Shown piece after piece: positions 19,181-28,807 of a stretch of DNA of 64,000 bases. The notes beneath the pieces are model-generated. The model did no database searches, was not told where the DNA came from, and worked only from the letters and a program-made list of their open reading frames with translations. Origin of the DNA: an uncultured Flavobacteriales bacterium (GTDB taxonomy: Bacteria > Bacteroidota > Bacteroidia > Flavobacteriales_D > Sanyastnellaceae). Every line of letters starts with the position of its first letter. Position 1 is the stretch's first letter. The position numbers and the translations under genes were made by a program. The stretch lies in assembly GCA_938084585.1 (NCBI GenBank), contig CALKFF010000011.1:1-64000 (forward strand). Reading direction: 5' to 3'.

Positions 19181-20650
19181 ATGCCCCACGATTCGACACG
19201 CCCCTTGGACACCAGAAGAGCCTCTGAATTGGAGGCCCGCTTGCTGGGCCAAATGCCGTTCGAACCCACGGCATCTCAAGCGCGGTTTGCCTTCGTGTGG
19301 TCGAGGTTCATCGTCTCTGAAAAACCCCGGTGCGCCCTCATCTTGCGGGGCTACGCAGGCACCGGAAAGACCACCTCGGTGGGCGCTGTGGTCCGCACGT
19401 TGCGAGAGGTGCGTCAGCGTTGTGTGCTCCTGGCCCCCACGGGACGGGCGGCGAAGGTCTTGGCCAAGCATGCCGGCCAACCCGCGTCAACCATCCACCG
19501 GCACATCTACCGCCCCATGCGCACGCCAGACGGCGGCACGGGCTATGGGCTGATGACCAACAAGCGAACGGACACCCTGTTTGTGGTGGACGAAGCGTCC
19601 ATGATCGGCGAATCGTCGGGGCTCCCGGCCGGCGGCTTTCAGTACCGGAGCCTGCTCGACGACCTCGTGGAGTTTGTGTACTCTGGCCAGGGCTGCAGGT
19701 TGATGTTGATCGGGGACGACGCCCAGCTGCCTCCAGTAGGGGCTTCGCTGAGTCCTGCCCTGCAGGGAGATGCATTGAAGGTGGACTTTGGGCTGACGCT
19801 GGCTGAGGTCACCCTGGAAGACGTCGTTCGCCAAGAACTCGACAGCGCCATCCTCAGCAATGCCCATGACCTCCGCATGCTCATGGGCATGGCGGAACCC
19901 AAGGGGCCAGCGCCCCTGCCCCACTTCGAGCTTGGCACGGGCCTTCAGCGCGTGGGCGGCCAAGATTTGGAAGAGCTGCTTGTCGACCTGCACGCCAAGC
20001 ACGGGGAGGACAACATTGTGGTGATCACCCGGTCCAACAAGCGGGCGGTTCAATTCAACCAACACATTCGGGCGAGGGTGCTTTGGCAGGAGGACGGGCT
20101 CAACGCCGGCGACCGGCTCATGGTCGTGGCGAACAACTACCATTGGCTTGCAGACCATGAAGAGCTTCCCACCAACCTCATCGCCAACGGCGACACCTTG
20201 ATTGTCGACCGCATCCAGAAACGCTTTGAACGCTACGACACCCCGTTTGTGGAGGCTGAAGTTCGGCTGGCCGACCAACCGGAATACCCGGCTTTTTCAG
20301 TCCACATCAACCTGAGCGTGCTGACGTCCGACCAAGCGAGCCAAGGTCGTGCCGAGCGACGAGCCTTGTACGACGCCGTGGCGGCCGACCACAGCCATTT
20401 GGGCAGCAAGGCCAAAATCCATGAAGCCACCAACTCTGACTCCTGCTACCAAGCGCTGCAGGTGAAATTCGCCTACGCCCTGACCTGCCACAAAAGCCAG
20501 GGCGGACAATGGCAAGCCGTGGTGGTGGACCAAGGCTACATGACCCAGGAGCGCGTCGACTTGGAGTGGCTGCGCTGGTTGTACACCGCGCTGACCCGGG
20601 CGGAATCGGAGCTCTACTTGCTCAACTTCGCCGACACCTTCTTCGACTGA
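19181..20650 (+). CDS. RecD/Dda-like SF1 DNA helicase (AAA, UvrD-C)
   Basis: Walker A GYAGTGKTTS, VVDEASMIG, LIGDDAQLPPVG, ALTCHKSQGGQW, LYTALTRAE; start at MPHDSTRPLDTRR. Confidence 0.9.
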   Translation: MPHDSTRPLDTRRASELEARLLGQMPFEPTASQARFAFVWSRFIVSEKPRCALILRGYAGTGKTTSVGAVVRTLREVRQRCVLLAPTGRAAKVLAKHAGQPASTIHRHIYRPMRTPDGGTGYGLMTNKRTDTLFVVDEASMIGESSGLPAGGFQYRSLLDDLVEFVYSGQGCRLMLIGDDAQLPPVGASLSPALQGDALKVDFGLTLAEVTLEDVVRQELDSAILSNAHDLRMLMGMAEPKGPAPLPHFELGTGLQRVGGQDLEELLVDLHAKHGEDNIVVITRSNKRAVQFNQHIRARVLWQEDGLNAGDRLMVVANNYHWLADHEELPTNLIANGDTLIVDRIQKRFERYDTPFVEAEVRLADQPEYPAFSVHINLSVLTSDQASQGRAERRALYDAVAADHSHLGSKAKIHEATNSDSCYQALQVKFAYALTCHKSQGGQWQAVVVDQGYMTQERVDLEWLRWLYTALTRAESELYLLNFADTFFD

Positions 20651-20680
20651 GTGCACGCACCCCACTCTCGGCAAGGGCAC

Positions 20681-20709
20681 AAAAAAAGCGACCCGTGGGC
20701 CGCTTTTTT
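20681..20709. terminator. Bidirectional rho-independent terminator
   Basis: AAAAAAAGCG-ACCCGTGGGC-CGCTTTTTT between convergent genes. Confidence 0.8.
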
Positions 20710-20735
20710 CATGTCAAGTCTGACTTGAATTCTGC

Positions 20736-21155
20736 TCAAGCGAGCTCGCGCTCGCTGAAGTAGAACGCGCCTTCAATGGCGGCGTTTTCGTCGCTGTCAG
20801 AACCGTGCACCGCGTTGGCTGCAATGCTCTGCGCGAAGTCGGCACGGATGGTGCCTGGGGCAGCTTCTGCAGGGTTGGTGGCCCCGATCAAGGTGCGGAA
20901 GTCGGCCACGGCGTTGTCCTTTTCAAGGATGGCTGCCACGATGGGGCCGGACGTCATGTACTCGGTCAATTCACCGAAGAAAGGACGCTCCTTGTGAACG
21001 GCGTAGAAGGCAGCAGCGTCGTCCATGCTGAGTTGGGTCCACTTCATCGCTTTGATGGTGAAGCCGGCCTCAATGATGCGGTCGATGATTTTGCCAGTGT
21101 TGCCCGCGCCTGTGGCGTCGGGCTTGATCATGGTGAATGTGCGGTTGGTCGCCAT
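20736..21155 (-). CDS. ndk: Nucleoside-diphosphate kinase
   Basis: 139 aa; [29 protein letters not shown] active-site His region. Confidence 0.96.
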   Translation of the reverse strand: MATNRTFTMIKPDATGAGNTGKIIDRIIEAGFTIKAMKWTQLSMDDAAAFYAVHKERPFFGELTEYMTSGPIVAAILEKDNAVADFRTLIGATNPAEAAPGTIRADFAQSIAANAVHGSDSDENAAIEGAFYFSERELA

Positions 21156-21189
21156 GGGTAAAAAGATTGGTTGTCTTGCTTTTGGGGTG

Positions 21190-21197
21190 CAAAAGTA
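21190..21197 (-). promoter_or_regulatory. -7 box TACTTTTG of ndk, with TTG 19 nt further upstream
   Basis: TAnnTTTG on minus strand; reverse-complement TTG at 21217-21219. Confidence 0.6.
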
Positions 21198-21254
21198 CGG
21201 TGTCCGTCTCCTCCCGCAATGCATCGAGCCCAAAGCGCACCCTATTTTCGTGGC

Positions 21255-22535
21255 ATGAACACGAACACCCCGCTCAGCTCCGCCGATTTGATGGCCCTGG
21301 AAGACGCGCACGGCGCGCACAACTACCACCCACTTCCCGTGGTGCTGGACCGTGGAGAAGGCGTGCATGTGTGGGACGTGGAAGGCAAGCAGTACTTCGA
21401 TTTCCTGAGCGCGTACAGCGCGGTGAACCAAGGGCATTGCCATCCGCGCATCGTCAAGGCGATGCAGGACCAAACCGCCAAGTTGACCTTGACCTCGCGC
21501 GCCTTCTACAACAGCATCCTCGGACCGTACGAGAAGTACGTCACGGAATACTTCGGCTACGACAAAGTCCTCCCGATGAACACGGGCGCGGAGGCAGTGG
21601 AAACGGCCATCAAGATTGCACGGAAGTGGGCCTACGACGTCAAAGGCGTGCCCGCAGGCGCCGCCAAGATTGTCACGTGCTCAGAGAACTTCCACGGCAG
21701 AACCACGACTATCGTCTCGTTCTCGACCGACTCGGACAGCACGGGCGGCTTTGGCCCATACACCCCTGGTTTTCAAGTGATTCCTTACAACGACGTGGAC
21801 GCCCTCGAAGCCGCCCTCCAAGACCCCCACGTGGCTGGATTCCTGGTGGAACCCATCCAAGGGGAAGCCGGGGTGAACGTTCCTGCAGACGATTACATGC
21901 GTCGCGCCCACACCCTGTGCAAGGCGGCCAACGTGTTGTTCATGGCCGACGAAGTTCAAACCGGCATCGCCCGCACCGGCGCGTTGCTCGCGACCTGCGG
22001 CAATTGCTCCTGCGAGGCCAAGTGCGAACGTCAAGACACCTACGTCAAGGCGGACCTCCTGATCTTGGGCAAGGCGATCAGCGGAGGCGCTTATCCTGTC
22101 TCTGCGGTGCTCGCTGACGACGACGTGATGGGGGTGATTCACCCTGGCCAGCACGGCTCCACCTTCGGCGGCAATCCCGTGGCGGGCGTGGTGGCGACCG
22201 AAGCCCTCGCGGTGGTGGCAGACGAACGCCTCGCCCAGAACGCCCGGACCTTGGGGGCCCGCTTCCGCGAAGCCATGCAAGATTTGGTCGACGAGAGCCC
22301 CTTGCTCAAAGGGGTGCGTGGACGCGGATTGCTGAACGCCGTGTTGATCAACGACACCCCGGAAAGCAGCACCGCCTGGGACTTGTGCGTGGCGTTGAAG
22401 GACAACGGATTGTTGGCCAAACCCACCCACGGGAACATCATCCGATTTGCCCCTCCCCTCGTCATGACCGCGGACCAACTCGAAGCTTGCATCGACATCA
22501 TCGCCAACACCGTTCGCACGTTCAAGAAAGCATGA
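21255..22535 (+). CDS. rocD: Ornithine--oxo-acid transaminase (with Cys-rich insertion)
   Basis: [31 protein letters not shown]; class III aminotransferase; [22 protein letters not shown] lysine. Confidence 0.93.
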   Translation: MNTNTPLSSADLMALEDAHGAHNYHPLPVVLDRGEGVHVWDVEGKQYFDFLSAYSAVNQGHCHPRIVKAMQDQTAKLTLTSRAFYNSILGPYEKYVTEYFGYDKVLPMNTGAEAVETAIKIARKWAYDVKGVPAGAAKIVTCSENFHGRTTTIVSFSTDSDSTGGFGPYTPGFQVIPYNDVDALEAALQDPHVAGFLVEPIQGEAGVNVPADDYMRRAHTLCKAANVLFMADEVQTGIARTGALLATCGNCSCEAKCERQDTYVKADLLILGKAISGGAYPVSAVLADDDVMGVIHPGQHGSTFGGNPVAGVVATEALAVVADERLAQNARTLGARFREAMQDLVDESPLLKGVRGRGLLNAVLINDTPESSTAWDLCVALKDNGLLAKPTHGNIIRFAPPLVMTADQLEACIDIIANTVRTFKKA

Positions 22536-23275
22536 CCCTCTCTGTGAAGCACCTCCTTTGGGCCGCACTGACGACCCTCGTGGCCTTGTCTGCACAAGGC
22601 CAGCAAGACTCCACCAGCCGCGAGGTGGCCGACCACCAACACACGTGGTACATGGCCTTCGGGAACCACCGATTGAACGAATCGCTCGCGCTCCACACCG
22701 AGTATCAATTCCGCCGCACCGGTCTGGGCCAAGATTGGCAACAGTCCCTCTTGCGGGTGGGCCTCGACTGGATCCGGGACGACCAGCACACCGCCACCGC
22801 CGGGTACGGTTGGATTAGGAGCTACCCGTACGGAGAGCAACCCATTGGCGAAGCCTTCGACGAGCACCGAATTTGGCAACAGCTCATCACCAAGTCGGTC
22901 ACCGGTTCCTTCAAATGGATGCACCGTTACCGGCTGGAACAGCGCTACATGGACCGCCCTTCAGGGGCGTCGTGGCAACATCGGGCCCGGTACTTCGTGC
23001 AAATCACCTGGCCCGTGCCCAACCATCCCGAGTGGTCACTGTCCGCCTACGAAGAGGCGTTTGTGGGGCTTCGTGCGTTGACCAACCCTGTGCAGAACCT
23101 GCTCCAGCAAAACCGCTTGTCTGTGGCGTTGAACCACAAACTCGCCAACGGCACCGCCCTGCAATTGGGCTACCTGCAACAAGCGCTCTGGAAAGGAGAC
23201 GGCCGTGCGGAGCGCAACCGCACCTTGCTGGTCGGCGTCCGGCACAACTTGGATTTCAGGTCCGCAGCGGACTGA
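22532..23275 (+). CDS. DUF2490-like outer-membrane protein
   Basis: 247 aa; signal peptide; HTWYMAFGNHRLNESLALHTEYQFRR, HRYRLEQRY; overlaps rocD stop (ATGA). Confidence 0.75.
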   Translation: MTLSVKHLLWAALTTLVALSAQGQQDSTSREVADHQHTWYMAFGNHRLNESLALHTEYQFRRTGLGQDWQQSLLRVGLDWIRDDQHTATAGYGWIRSYPYGEQPIGEAFDEHRIWQQLITKSVTGSFKWMHRYRLEQRYMDRPSGASWQHRARYFVQITWPVPNHPEWSLSAYEEAFVGLRALTNPVQNLLQQNRLSVALNHKLANGTALQLGYLQQALWKGDGRAERNRTLLVGVRHNLDFRSAAD

Positions 23276-23290
23276 CAGCCCCTGAATGGC

Positions 23291-24271
23291 TCACTTGAGC
23301 CACCCTTGGGCGCGCATCCAATCGTCGTTGTACACCTTGCCGGTGTAGCGTGAGCCGTGGTCGTGGAACAACACGACAGGCACGTCCGTGGGCTTCAATT
23401 GGTCTTTCAATTGGCGCAGCCCTTGGAAGGCGCTGCCGCAGCTGTACCCGAGCAAGAGGCCTTCCTGCTTGGCCAATTCCCGTGCGGCGTGGGCGCCGTC
23501 CTCGTCGGTGACCTTTTCGAAGTGGTCGATCAAGGAGAAGTCCACGTTCTTGGGCAAGATGTCTTCCCCAATGCCCTCGGTGATGTACGGGTAGATTTCA
23601 GCTTCGTCGAACTCGCCGGTTTCGTGGTATTTCTTGAACACGGAGCCGTACGAGTCGATGCCCCAAATCTGGATGTCCGGGTTTTGCTCTTTGAGGTACT
23701 TGGCGGTGCCGCTGATGGTGCCGCCCGTCCCCACACCGACGATGAAGTGGGTCACTTTGCCGTCGGTCTGCTTCCAAATCTCCGGCCCTGTGGTGCGGTA
23801 ATGGGCCGCGCGGTTCGCCAAGTTGTCGTATTGGTTGCACCACACGCTGTTGGGGATTTCCGCGTGCAGACGCTCCGCCACGCTGTAGTAGCTGTCCGGG
23901 TGGTCAGGCGCCACCGCGGTGGGGCACACGTGCACCTCTGCCCCCATCGCCCTCAACACATCGACCTTCTCCTTGCTCTGCTTGTCGTTAGTGGTGCAAA
24001 TCAACTTGTACCCTTTCACAATGCAGGCCAAGGCCAGCCCCATGCCGGTGTTGCCTGACGTGCACTCGATGATGGTGCCGCCGGGCTTCAACTTGCCACT
24101 CTCCTCGGCGGCCTCAATCATGGACAGCGCCATCCGGTCTTTGACGCTGTGTCCGGGGTTGAAGTACTCCACCTTGGCCCACACGGGGCAGGGAAAATCC
24201 GCCGTCACCTTGTTCAGCCGAATCATCGGCGTGTTGCCAATGGTGCCCAGGATGTTGTCATGCACGTTCAT
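23291..24271 (-). CDS. PLP-dependent cysteine synthase / cystathionine beta-synthase family protein
   Basis: MNVHDNILGTIGNTPMIRLNKV; SVKDRMA PLP lysine; TSGNTGMGLA; GVGTGGTISG. Start chosen downstream of the TACTTTTG box. Confidence 0.92.
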   Translation of the reverse strand: MNVHDNILGTIGNTPMIRLNKVTADFPCPVWAKVEYFNPGHSVKDRMALSMIEAAEESGKLKPGGTIIECTSGNTGMGLALACIVKGYKLICTTNDKQSKEKVDVLRAMGAEVHVCPTAVAPDHPDSYYSVAERLHAEIPNSVWCNQYDNLANRAAHYRTTGPEIWKQTDGKVTHFIVGVGTGGTISGTAKYLKEQNPDIQIWGIDSYGSVFKKYHETGEFDEAEIYPYITEGIGEDILPKNVDFSLIDHFEKVTDEDGAHAARELAKQEGLLLGYSCGSAFQGLRQLKDQLKPTDVPVVLFHDHGSRYTGKVYNDDWMRAQGWLK

Positions 24272-24276
24272 GCGTC

Positions 24277-24284
24277 CAAAAGTA
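24277..24284 (-). promoter_or_regulatory. -7 box TACTTTTG of the cysteine synthase-like gene
   Basis: TAnnTTTG ending 5 nt before the ATG at 24271. Confidence 0.5.
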
Positions 24285-24333
24285 GCGTGCACCCCCATGC
24301 AGACCGCCCCTCCAGGCCCTTACCTTTCAGGTT

Positions 24334-25806
24334 GTGAGCGTGGAAAGAATCTTGGCCAAACGCATGGCCCGCAGCAACCGCCACCTGAGCGCCAGGCCGG
24401 TGGTCCGCATTGCCACAGCCGGGGTGGCGTTGGGGGTGGCGCTCATGATTTTGGCTTCGGCCATTGTGCAAGGATTCCAGCATGAGGTCAAGCAACTGGT
24501 GGTGGGGTTCGACAGCCACATCCAAGTGGCGCCGAGCGACCCTTCGGCCGACGGCCTGGTGTGGTCACCTGGCATGCTCGACAGCCTTCGCCAACTTCCT
24601 GGGGTGGCCCAAGTCGCCTTGCGCCACGAGCGGGCGGGCATCCTTGAATCTCCGCACGCTCTGCAAGGTGTGATCGTCCGAGGGGTCGACAGCACCTCGG
24701 TGCTGGACCGCATCGAAGGCGGATTGCTTCGTGGCCGCACGCCCAAGGAGACCGCCCAGGGTCCACGAGATGTGTTGATTGGGGAGCCTTTGGCACGCGC
24801 TTTCGACGTGGACACGGGCGACAAGGTCACGTTGTACCTGATCTTGGGCCAGGAAGACATTCGCCCCCGCCCCATGACGGTGGCTGGCGTCTACCAAACT
24901 GGCCTTCAGGAATTCGACCAACGGCAAGTGTGGATTCCCGCCGCCCTGATGCAGGACGCCGCGGCGCGCGGCGCCGAAGCCCAAATCGTGTTCTCCGACG
25001 ACGACGCTGGACAACCATCCCGTGCCGTTGGGCAAGTCTTTGGTCGGGACCCGCGGGGGCTGGGCTGGCGAGGGCGTTGGGCCGAATCCAGCCATGGACG
25101 TCGCTCCCTTCCGCTTCAAGACGTGTCTCGCCAGGACACCCACGTTTGGATTGCAGGAACAGGAGCGCTGGCCGACACGGCCCGGCTTTGGTGGGCCGAG
25201 GGCCAATGGCAAACGTCCGTGTCCTCAGGGTCTCACCGAAAGGTGGCCGACGGGTACGACGTGTGGACGACCTCGCTTGCAGACGTTCCTGAAGTGCAGG
25301 AGTCCTTGTTTCGGACCATCCCCTACGACTGGTCGGCCACCCGCGTGGACCAGCAGCACCCCGAGATGTTCAGCTGGCTGCGTATGCTGGACCTCAACGT
25401 GGAGGTCATCGTGGGCCTCATGGTCCTCATTTCCATCGTCAACATGACCAGCGCCTTGCTCATCATCATGTTGGAGCGGCGATCGCAGGTGGGCGTTTGG
25501 AAAGCGCTGGGCATGACAGACCAAGCCGTGGTCAGGACGTTCATGTGGCACGCCACACGCATCCTCGGGCAGGGGTTTGCAGTGGGCAACGTCCTCGCCC
25601 TGACCCTCGTGGCCATTCAATCGACATGGCAATGCGTGCCCCTCGACCCCGAGGCCTATTACGTGGACGCCGTCCCCGTCTTGCTCGATGCACCACGCAT
25701 CGCAGGCATGGAATTGGTGGCCTTTGGGCTGTGCGTGGTGGCCATGCTCCTGCCCGCGCTCTGGAGCGCTCGCATCCGCCCCTCACGAACTTTGCGCATG
25801 TCATGA
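24334..25806 (+). CDS. ABC transporter permease, FtsX/LolC-like
   Basis: 490 aa; four-TM FtsX pattern; SIVNMTSALLIIMLERRSQVGVWKALGM. Confidence 0.85.
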   Translation: MSVERILAKRMARSNRHLSARPVVRIATAGVALGVALMILASAIVQGFQHEVKQLVVGFDSHIQVAPSDPSADGLVWSPGMLDSLRQLPGVAQVALRHERAGILESPHALQGVIVRGVDSTSVLDRIEGGLLRGRTPKETAQGPRDVLIGEPLARAFDVDTGDKVTLYLILGQEDIRPRPMTVAGVYQTGLQEFDQRQVWIPAALMQDAAARGAEAQIVFSDDDAGQPSRAVGQVFGRDPRGLGWRGRWAESSHGRRSLPLQDVSRQDTHVWIAGTGALADTARLWWAEGQWQTSVSSGSHRKVADGYDVWTTSLADVPEVQESLFRTIPYDWSATRVDQQHPEMFSWLRMLDLNVEVIVGLMVLISIVNMTSALLIIMLERRSQVGVWKALGMTDQAVVRTFMWHATRILGQGFAVGNVLALTLVAIQSTWQCVPLDPEAYYVDAVPVLLDAPRIAGMELVAFGLCVVAMLLPALWSARIRPSRTLRMS

Positions 25807-27470
25807 GCCAGCCCCCCACTTGGAGTTTCTCCGCCCAAATTGAACACTTTGACGTCGACGCTGCGTGGCATTTCCTCGCCATCCCTGCCGAGCACGTGGA
25901 CGCCGTGCGCGAGGCTGGCGACGGACGCTACGTCATCACCGTGAACGACGCCGTGACCTGGCATTGCGGCCTGTTGCCGACGGGCGATGGCCGGTGGTTC
26001 GTGGCGGTGTCCAAGGCCAAGATCAAGGCCGCCCAGACCACATTCGGCGGCTGGGTGCACGTGGATTTGGCCGTGGACACGAGCAAATACGGCATGCCGA
26101 TCCCAGACGATTTGCAAGACATGCTCGACGACGACCCTGAATTTTTGAAACGATTTGACGCCATGCTTCCAGGAAAACGACGCGGAATGATTCACCACAT
26201 CGCCAGCGCCAAGACCGATGCCACCGTCGCCAAGCGCATCCTCAAACTCATGCAAGAATTGGGGTTGGTGTGGGCGCTTTTGGGTTGGTGCCTCTCTGCC
26301 CAAGCCCAAACCTTGGGCCACGCCCGGACCGCCGACTACACCCCCCTGCTGGAGGACCGCGCCGTCGCTGTGGTGGCCAACCACACCAGCATGGTCGGCG
26401 GACCTGAAGGCACCCACCTTGTGGACACCTTGCTGTCGCTCGGGGTGGAGGTGAAACATGTCTTTGCGCCTGAGCACGGCTTTCGGGGCGACGCAGCCAA
26501 CGGCGCACACATCGAAGACGGGACAGACTCCACCACAGGCCTCGACATTTTCAGCCTGCATGGGTCCAACCGCAAGCCGCAACCGTCCCAGCTGAACGGC
26601 ATCGACGTGGTCGTCTTCGACATCCAAGATGTGGGGGCGCGGTTTTACACATACGTGAGCACACTCATGCTCGTCATGGAAGCCTGCGCAGAAGCCGAGG
26701 TCGACGTGCTGGTGTTGGACCGCCCCAACCCGCACGGCCACCACATGGCAGGCCCCATGCTGGACCCGGACTTCAAGTCGTTTGTGGGCTGGATCCCCAC
26801 GCCCATGGTCCATGGCTTGACCTTGGGGGAGTTGGCCAACATGGCGGTGGCAGAATCTTGGTTCCCGACACCAGCCGGCTGGAAGCCGACGGTGGTGGCT
26901 TGTCAAGGGTGGGAGCATGGCATGGACTACATACTCCCCATTCCGCCCAGCCCCAACTTGCCCACGGCGGCGTCCATCGACCTCTACCCCAGCTTGTGCC
27001 TGTTTGAACCCACCGACGTCAGCGTGGGACGGGGCACGTCGACGCCCTTCGAGTTGCTTGGGCACCCCAATTGTCCGTGGGGCTCGTACCGGTTCACGCC
27101 GGTGCCGACCCCAGGCGCCGCCCCCCACCCGAAACACGAGAACACCCCCTGCTCGGGACAGCGTTTGACCGGAATGTCCCAGTCGTGGCGCTCCCGGTCT
27201 AAGAACGGCTTGCCCGGATTCACGCTTGCGCCCCTGTGGACGTGGGCCGACATGTGGCGCACCATGCACCAACGGTCGCTGGACGGGTTCATCGTGTCGC
27301 CCTCGTTCTTCGACAAGTTGGCGGGCACGGACGAGGTGAGGTTGGCCTTGGAAAACCAGCGCCCTTTGGACCCACTGACCGAAGCGTGGGCCGTGGACCA
27401 GGCGGCGTTCTTCAAGCGGGCAGAACCCCACCTGCTCTACCCTTGGAATGCACCAAAACCTGGGCGTTGA
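25803..27470 (+). CDS. Predicted fusion: YdeI/OmdA-like (DUF1905) domain plus DUF1343 (NamZ-like exo-beta-N-acetylmuramidase)
   Basis: 555-aa uninterrupted frame; N-part SFSAQIEHFDVDAAWHFLAIPAEHV...KRILKL; then signal-peptide-like LGLVWALLGWCLSAQAQ; then VVANHTSMVGG...FAPEHGFRGDA...VVFDIQDVGARFYTYVSTL...LDRPNP. Confidence 0.75.
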   Translation: MSQPPTWSFSAQIEHFDVDAAWHFLAIPAEHVDAVREAGDGRYVITVNDAVTWHCGLLPTGDGRWFVAVSKAKIKAAQTTFGGWVHVDLAVDTSKYGMPIPDDLQDMLDDDPEFLKRFDAMLPGKRRGMIHHIASAKTDATVAKRILKLMQELGLVWALLGWCLSAQAQTLGHARTADYTPLLEDRAVAVVANHTSMVGGPEGTHLVDTLLSLGVEVKHVFAPEHGFRGDAANGAHIEDGTDSTTGLDIFSLHGSNRKPQPSQLNGIDVVVFDIQDVGARFYTYVSTLMLVMEACAEAEVDVLVLDRPNPHGHHMAGPMLDPDFKSFVGWIPTPMVHGLTLGELANMAVAESWFPTPAGWKPTVVACQGWEHGMDYILPIPPSPNLPTAASIDLYPSLCLFEPTDVSVGRGTSTPFELLGHPNCPWGSYRFTPVPTPGAAPHPKHENTPCSGQRLTGMSQSWRSRSKNGLPGFTLAPLWTWADMWRTMHQRSLDGFIVSPSFFDKLAGTDEVRLALENQRPLDPLTEAWAVDQAAFFKRAEPHLLYPWNAPKPGR

Positions 27471-27495
27471 GCGGGATTTGATGGTATACTTGCAC

Positions 27496-27999
27496 ATGCG
27501 TTTGTCCTTCACCCACATGTCCTTCTTGGCAGCCACCATGTCTGTGCTTGCGCTGGGCTGCACGCGTTACGACCCTTACGAGGGGGAGACGTTCGATTGC
27601 GAATGCGGAAACCTCAACTGGGGCGGACGTGAGTTGAACCTTCGCATGGCGGAAGTGGAAGCCTTGGACTCGACCCAATTCCGTTACCACATCGTGGCGG
27701 ACCTCCGCCAAGAGGAGGCCATCGTGGCCCGTGAGGAGCCCAGGGATGTCGTGCTGATGCTGACCACCGAATTGGGCGGCACCAGCGCGTTCCTGTCGTT
27801 CCTCGCCAACGACGAGAATTTCACGATCCAACAAGTCAACTCCCCGAATTCCACGACCCCTTGGACCATGGATGGGGCGAGCGTGAATGTGATGGTCGGT
27901 GCCGACATGCACACCATGACCATCAACGAGCTGAGTGCGCGTCAGGGCAACACCGTCCTGCCTGTCACGGGCACCCTCACCTTCGACCTCGTCGACTGA
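27496..27999 (+). CDS. Putative lipoprotein
   Basis: MRLSFTHMSFLAATMSVLALGCTRYD lipobox; about 167 aa. Confidence 0.65.
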   Translation: MRLSFTHMSFLAATMSVLALGCTRYDPYEGETFDCECGNLNWGGRELNLRMAEVEALDSTQFRYHIVADLRQEEAIVAREEPRDVVLMLTTELGGTSAFLSFLANDENFTIQQVNSPNSTTPWTMDGASVNVMVGADMHTMTINELSARQGNTVLPVTGTLTFDLVD

Positions 28000-28708
28000 A
28001 GCCCTTTCGTGAAGGCATCGACCTCACAGGGCCGATGACCTCGCGTTCAGTGACCAAGTACACTTCTTCCCCGCGCTTGGGCTCCACGGCGCGCATGCCG
28101 GTGAAGGCGCCAAACGCCGGCAGCGTCAACCTGTACCCCGCTTCGCACCCCGTCGACGACTGGGCATAACACGGCACCCGCTCGGACTGCCGTCCGACAC
28201 CGCGCATCACGGCGGCGGGATGGACGTGGCCACACAGGTGAAATCGGGTGCCCTTGGGGATGTCGTCGTCGGGTTCGTGCGTGAGCACAACGCCCTGCTT
28301 TTCCCACATGTCCACCACCTCCAACCCCATCGCCTCGTAAACCACATCGTGGGCTCGGTCGTGGTTGCCTCGAACCAAGATGCACGTGTCCAACCCGGCC
28401 GCTTTCTCCTCTTGAAGCCACGCCTCAAAATCTTCCCACGCCCGGTTGGGCGACGAGTGAAACAAATCCCCAAGCAGCACCAACGTCTTGGGTCGGCACG
28501 CTTTCATGGCCGAAGTCAACACGGACAGCGTTTGAAAATCGACGGTCGGAGGCACCGCAAGTCCCTGGGAACGAAAGTGCTCTGCCTTGGCCAAGTGCAG
28601 GTCGCTGACCACGAGCATCGACTCTGCAGGCCACCACACCGCCTTGGCTGGCAGCAACCACATCTCGACGCCGGGCACGCCCCATCGAATCACCCCAGGG
28701 ATTTTCAC
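27977..28708 (-). CDS. Metallophosphoesterase, PdeM-like (ligase-associated DNA damage response endonuclease type)
   Basis: 243 aa; VVSDLHLAKAEHFR, LGDLFHS, RGNHDRA, LTHEP, CGHVHPA. Confidence 0.8.
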   Translation of the reverse strand: MKIPGVIRWGVPGVEMWLLPAKAVWWPAESMLVVSDLHLAKAEHFRSQGLAVPPTVDFQTLSVLTSAMKACRPKTLVLLGDLFHSSPNRAWEDFEAWLQEEKAAGLDTCILVRGNHDRAHDVVYEAMGLEVVDMWEKQGVVLTHEPDDDIPKGTRFHLCGHVHPAAVMRGVGRQSERVPCYAQSSTGCEAGYRLTLPAFGAFTGMRAVEPKRGEEVYLVTEREVIGPVRSMPSRKGFSRRGRR

Positions 28709-28777
28709 CCTGCAAAGGTGGCGAAATCTGAGGCCTGGGCGGCGCTTGGGGTCCCTCGAGGTGTGTTTGGCTTTTCG

Positions 28778-28785
28778 TACTTTCG
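28778..28785 (+). promoter_or_regulatory. Putative -7 box TACTTTCG of acnB
   Basis: One mismatch to TAnnTTTG, 22 nt before ATG. Confidence 0.4.
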
Positions 28786-28807
28786 CTCTCCGAAAACCGA
28801 CTTTACG

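Noticed and set aside
28220-28807. N-terminal extension of the acnB ORF
   Set aside because: Runs antisense through pdeM; AcnB homology begins at MSLYSAYLQEIEDRKGEGL (28808)
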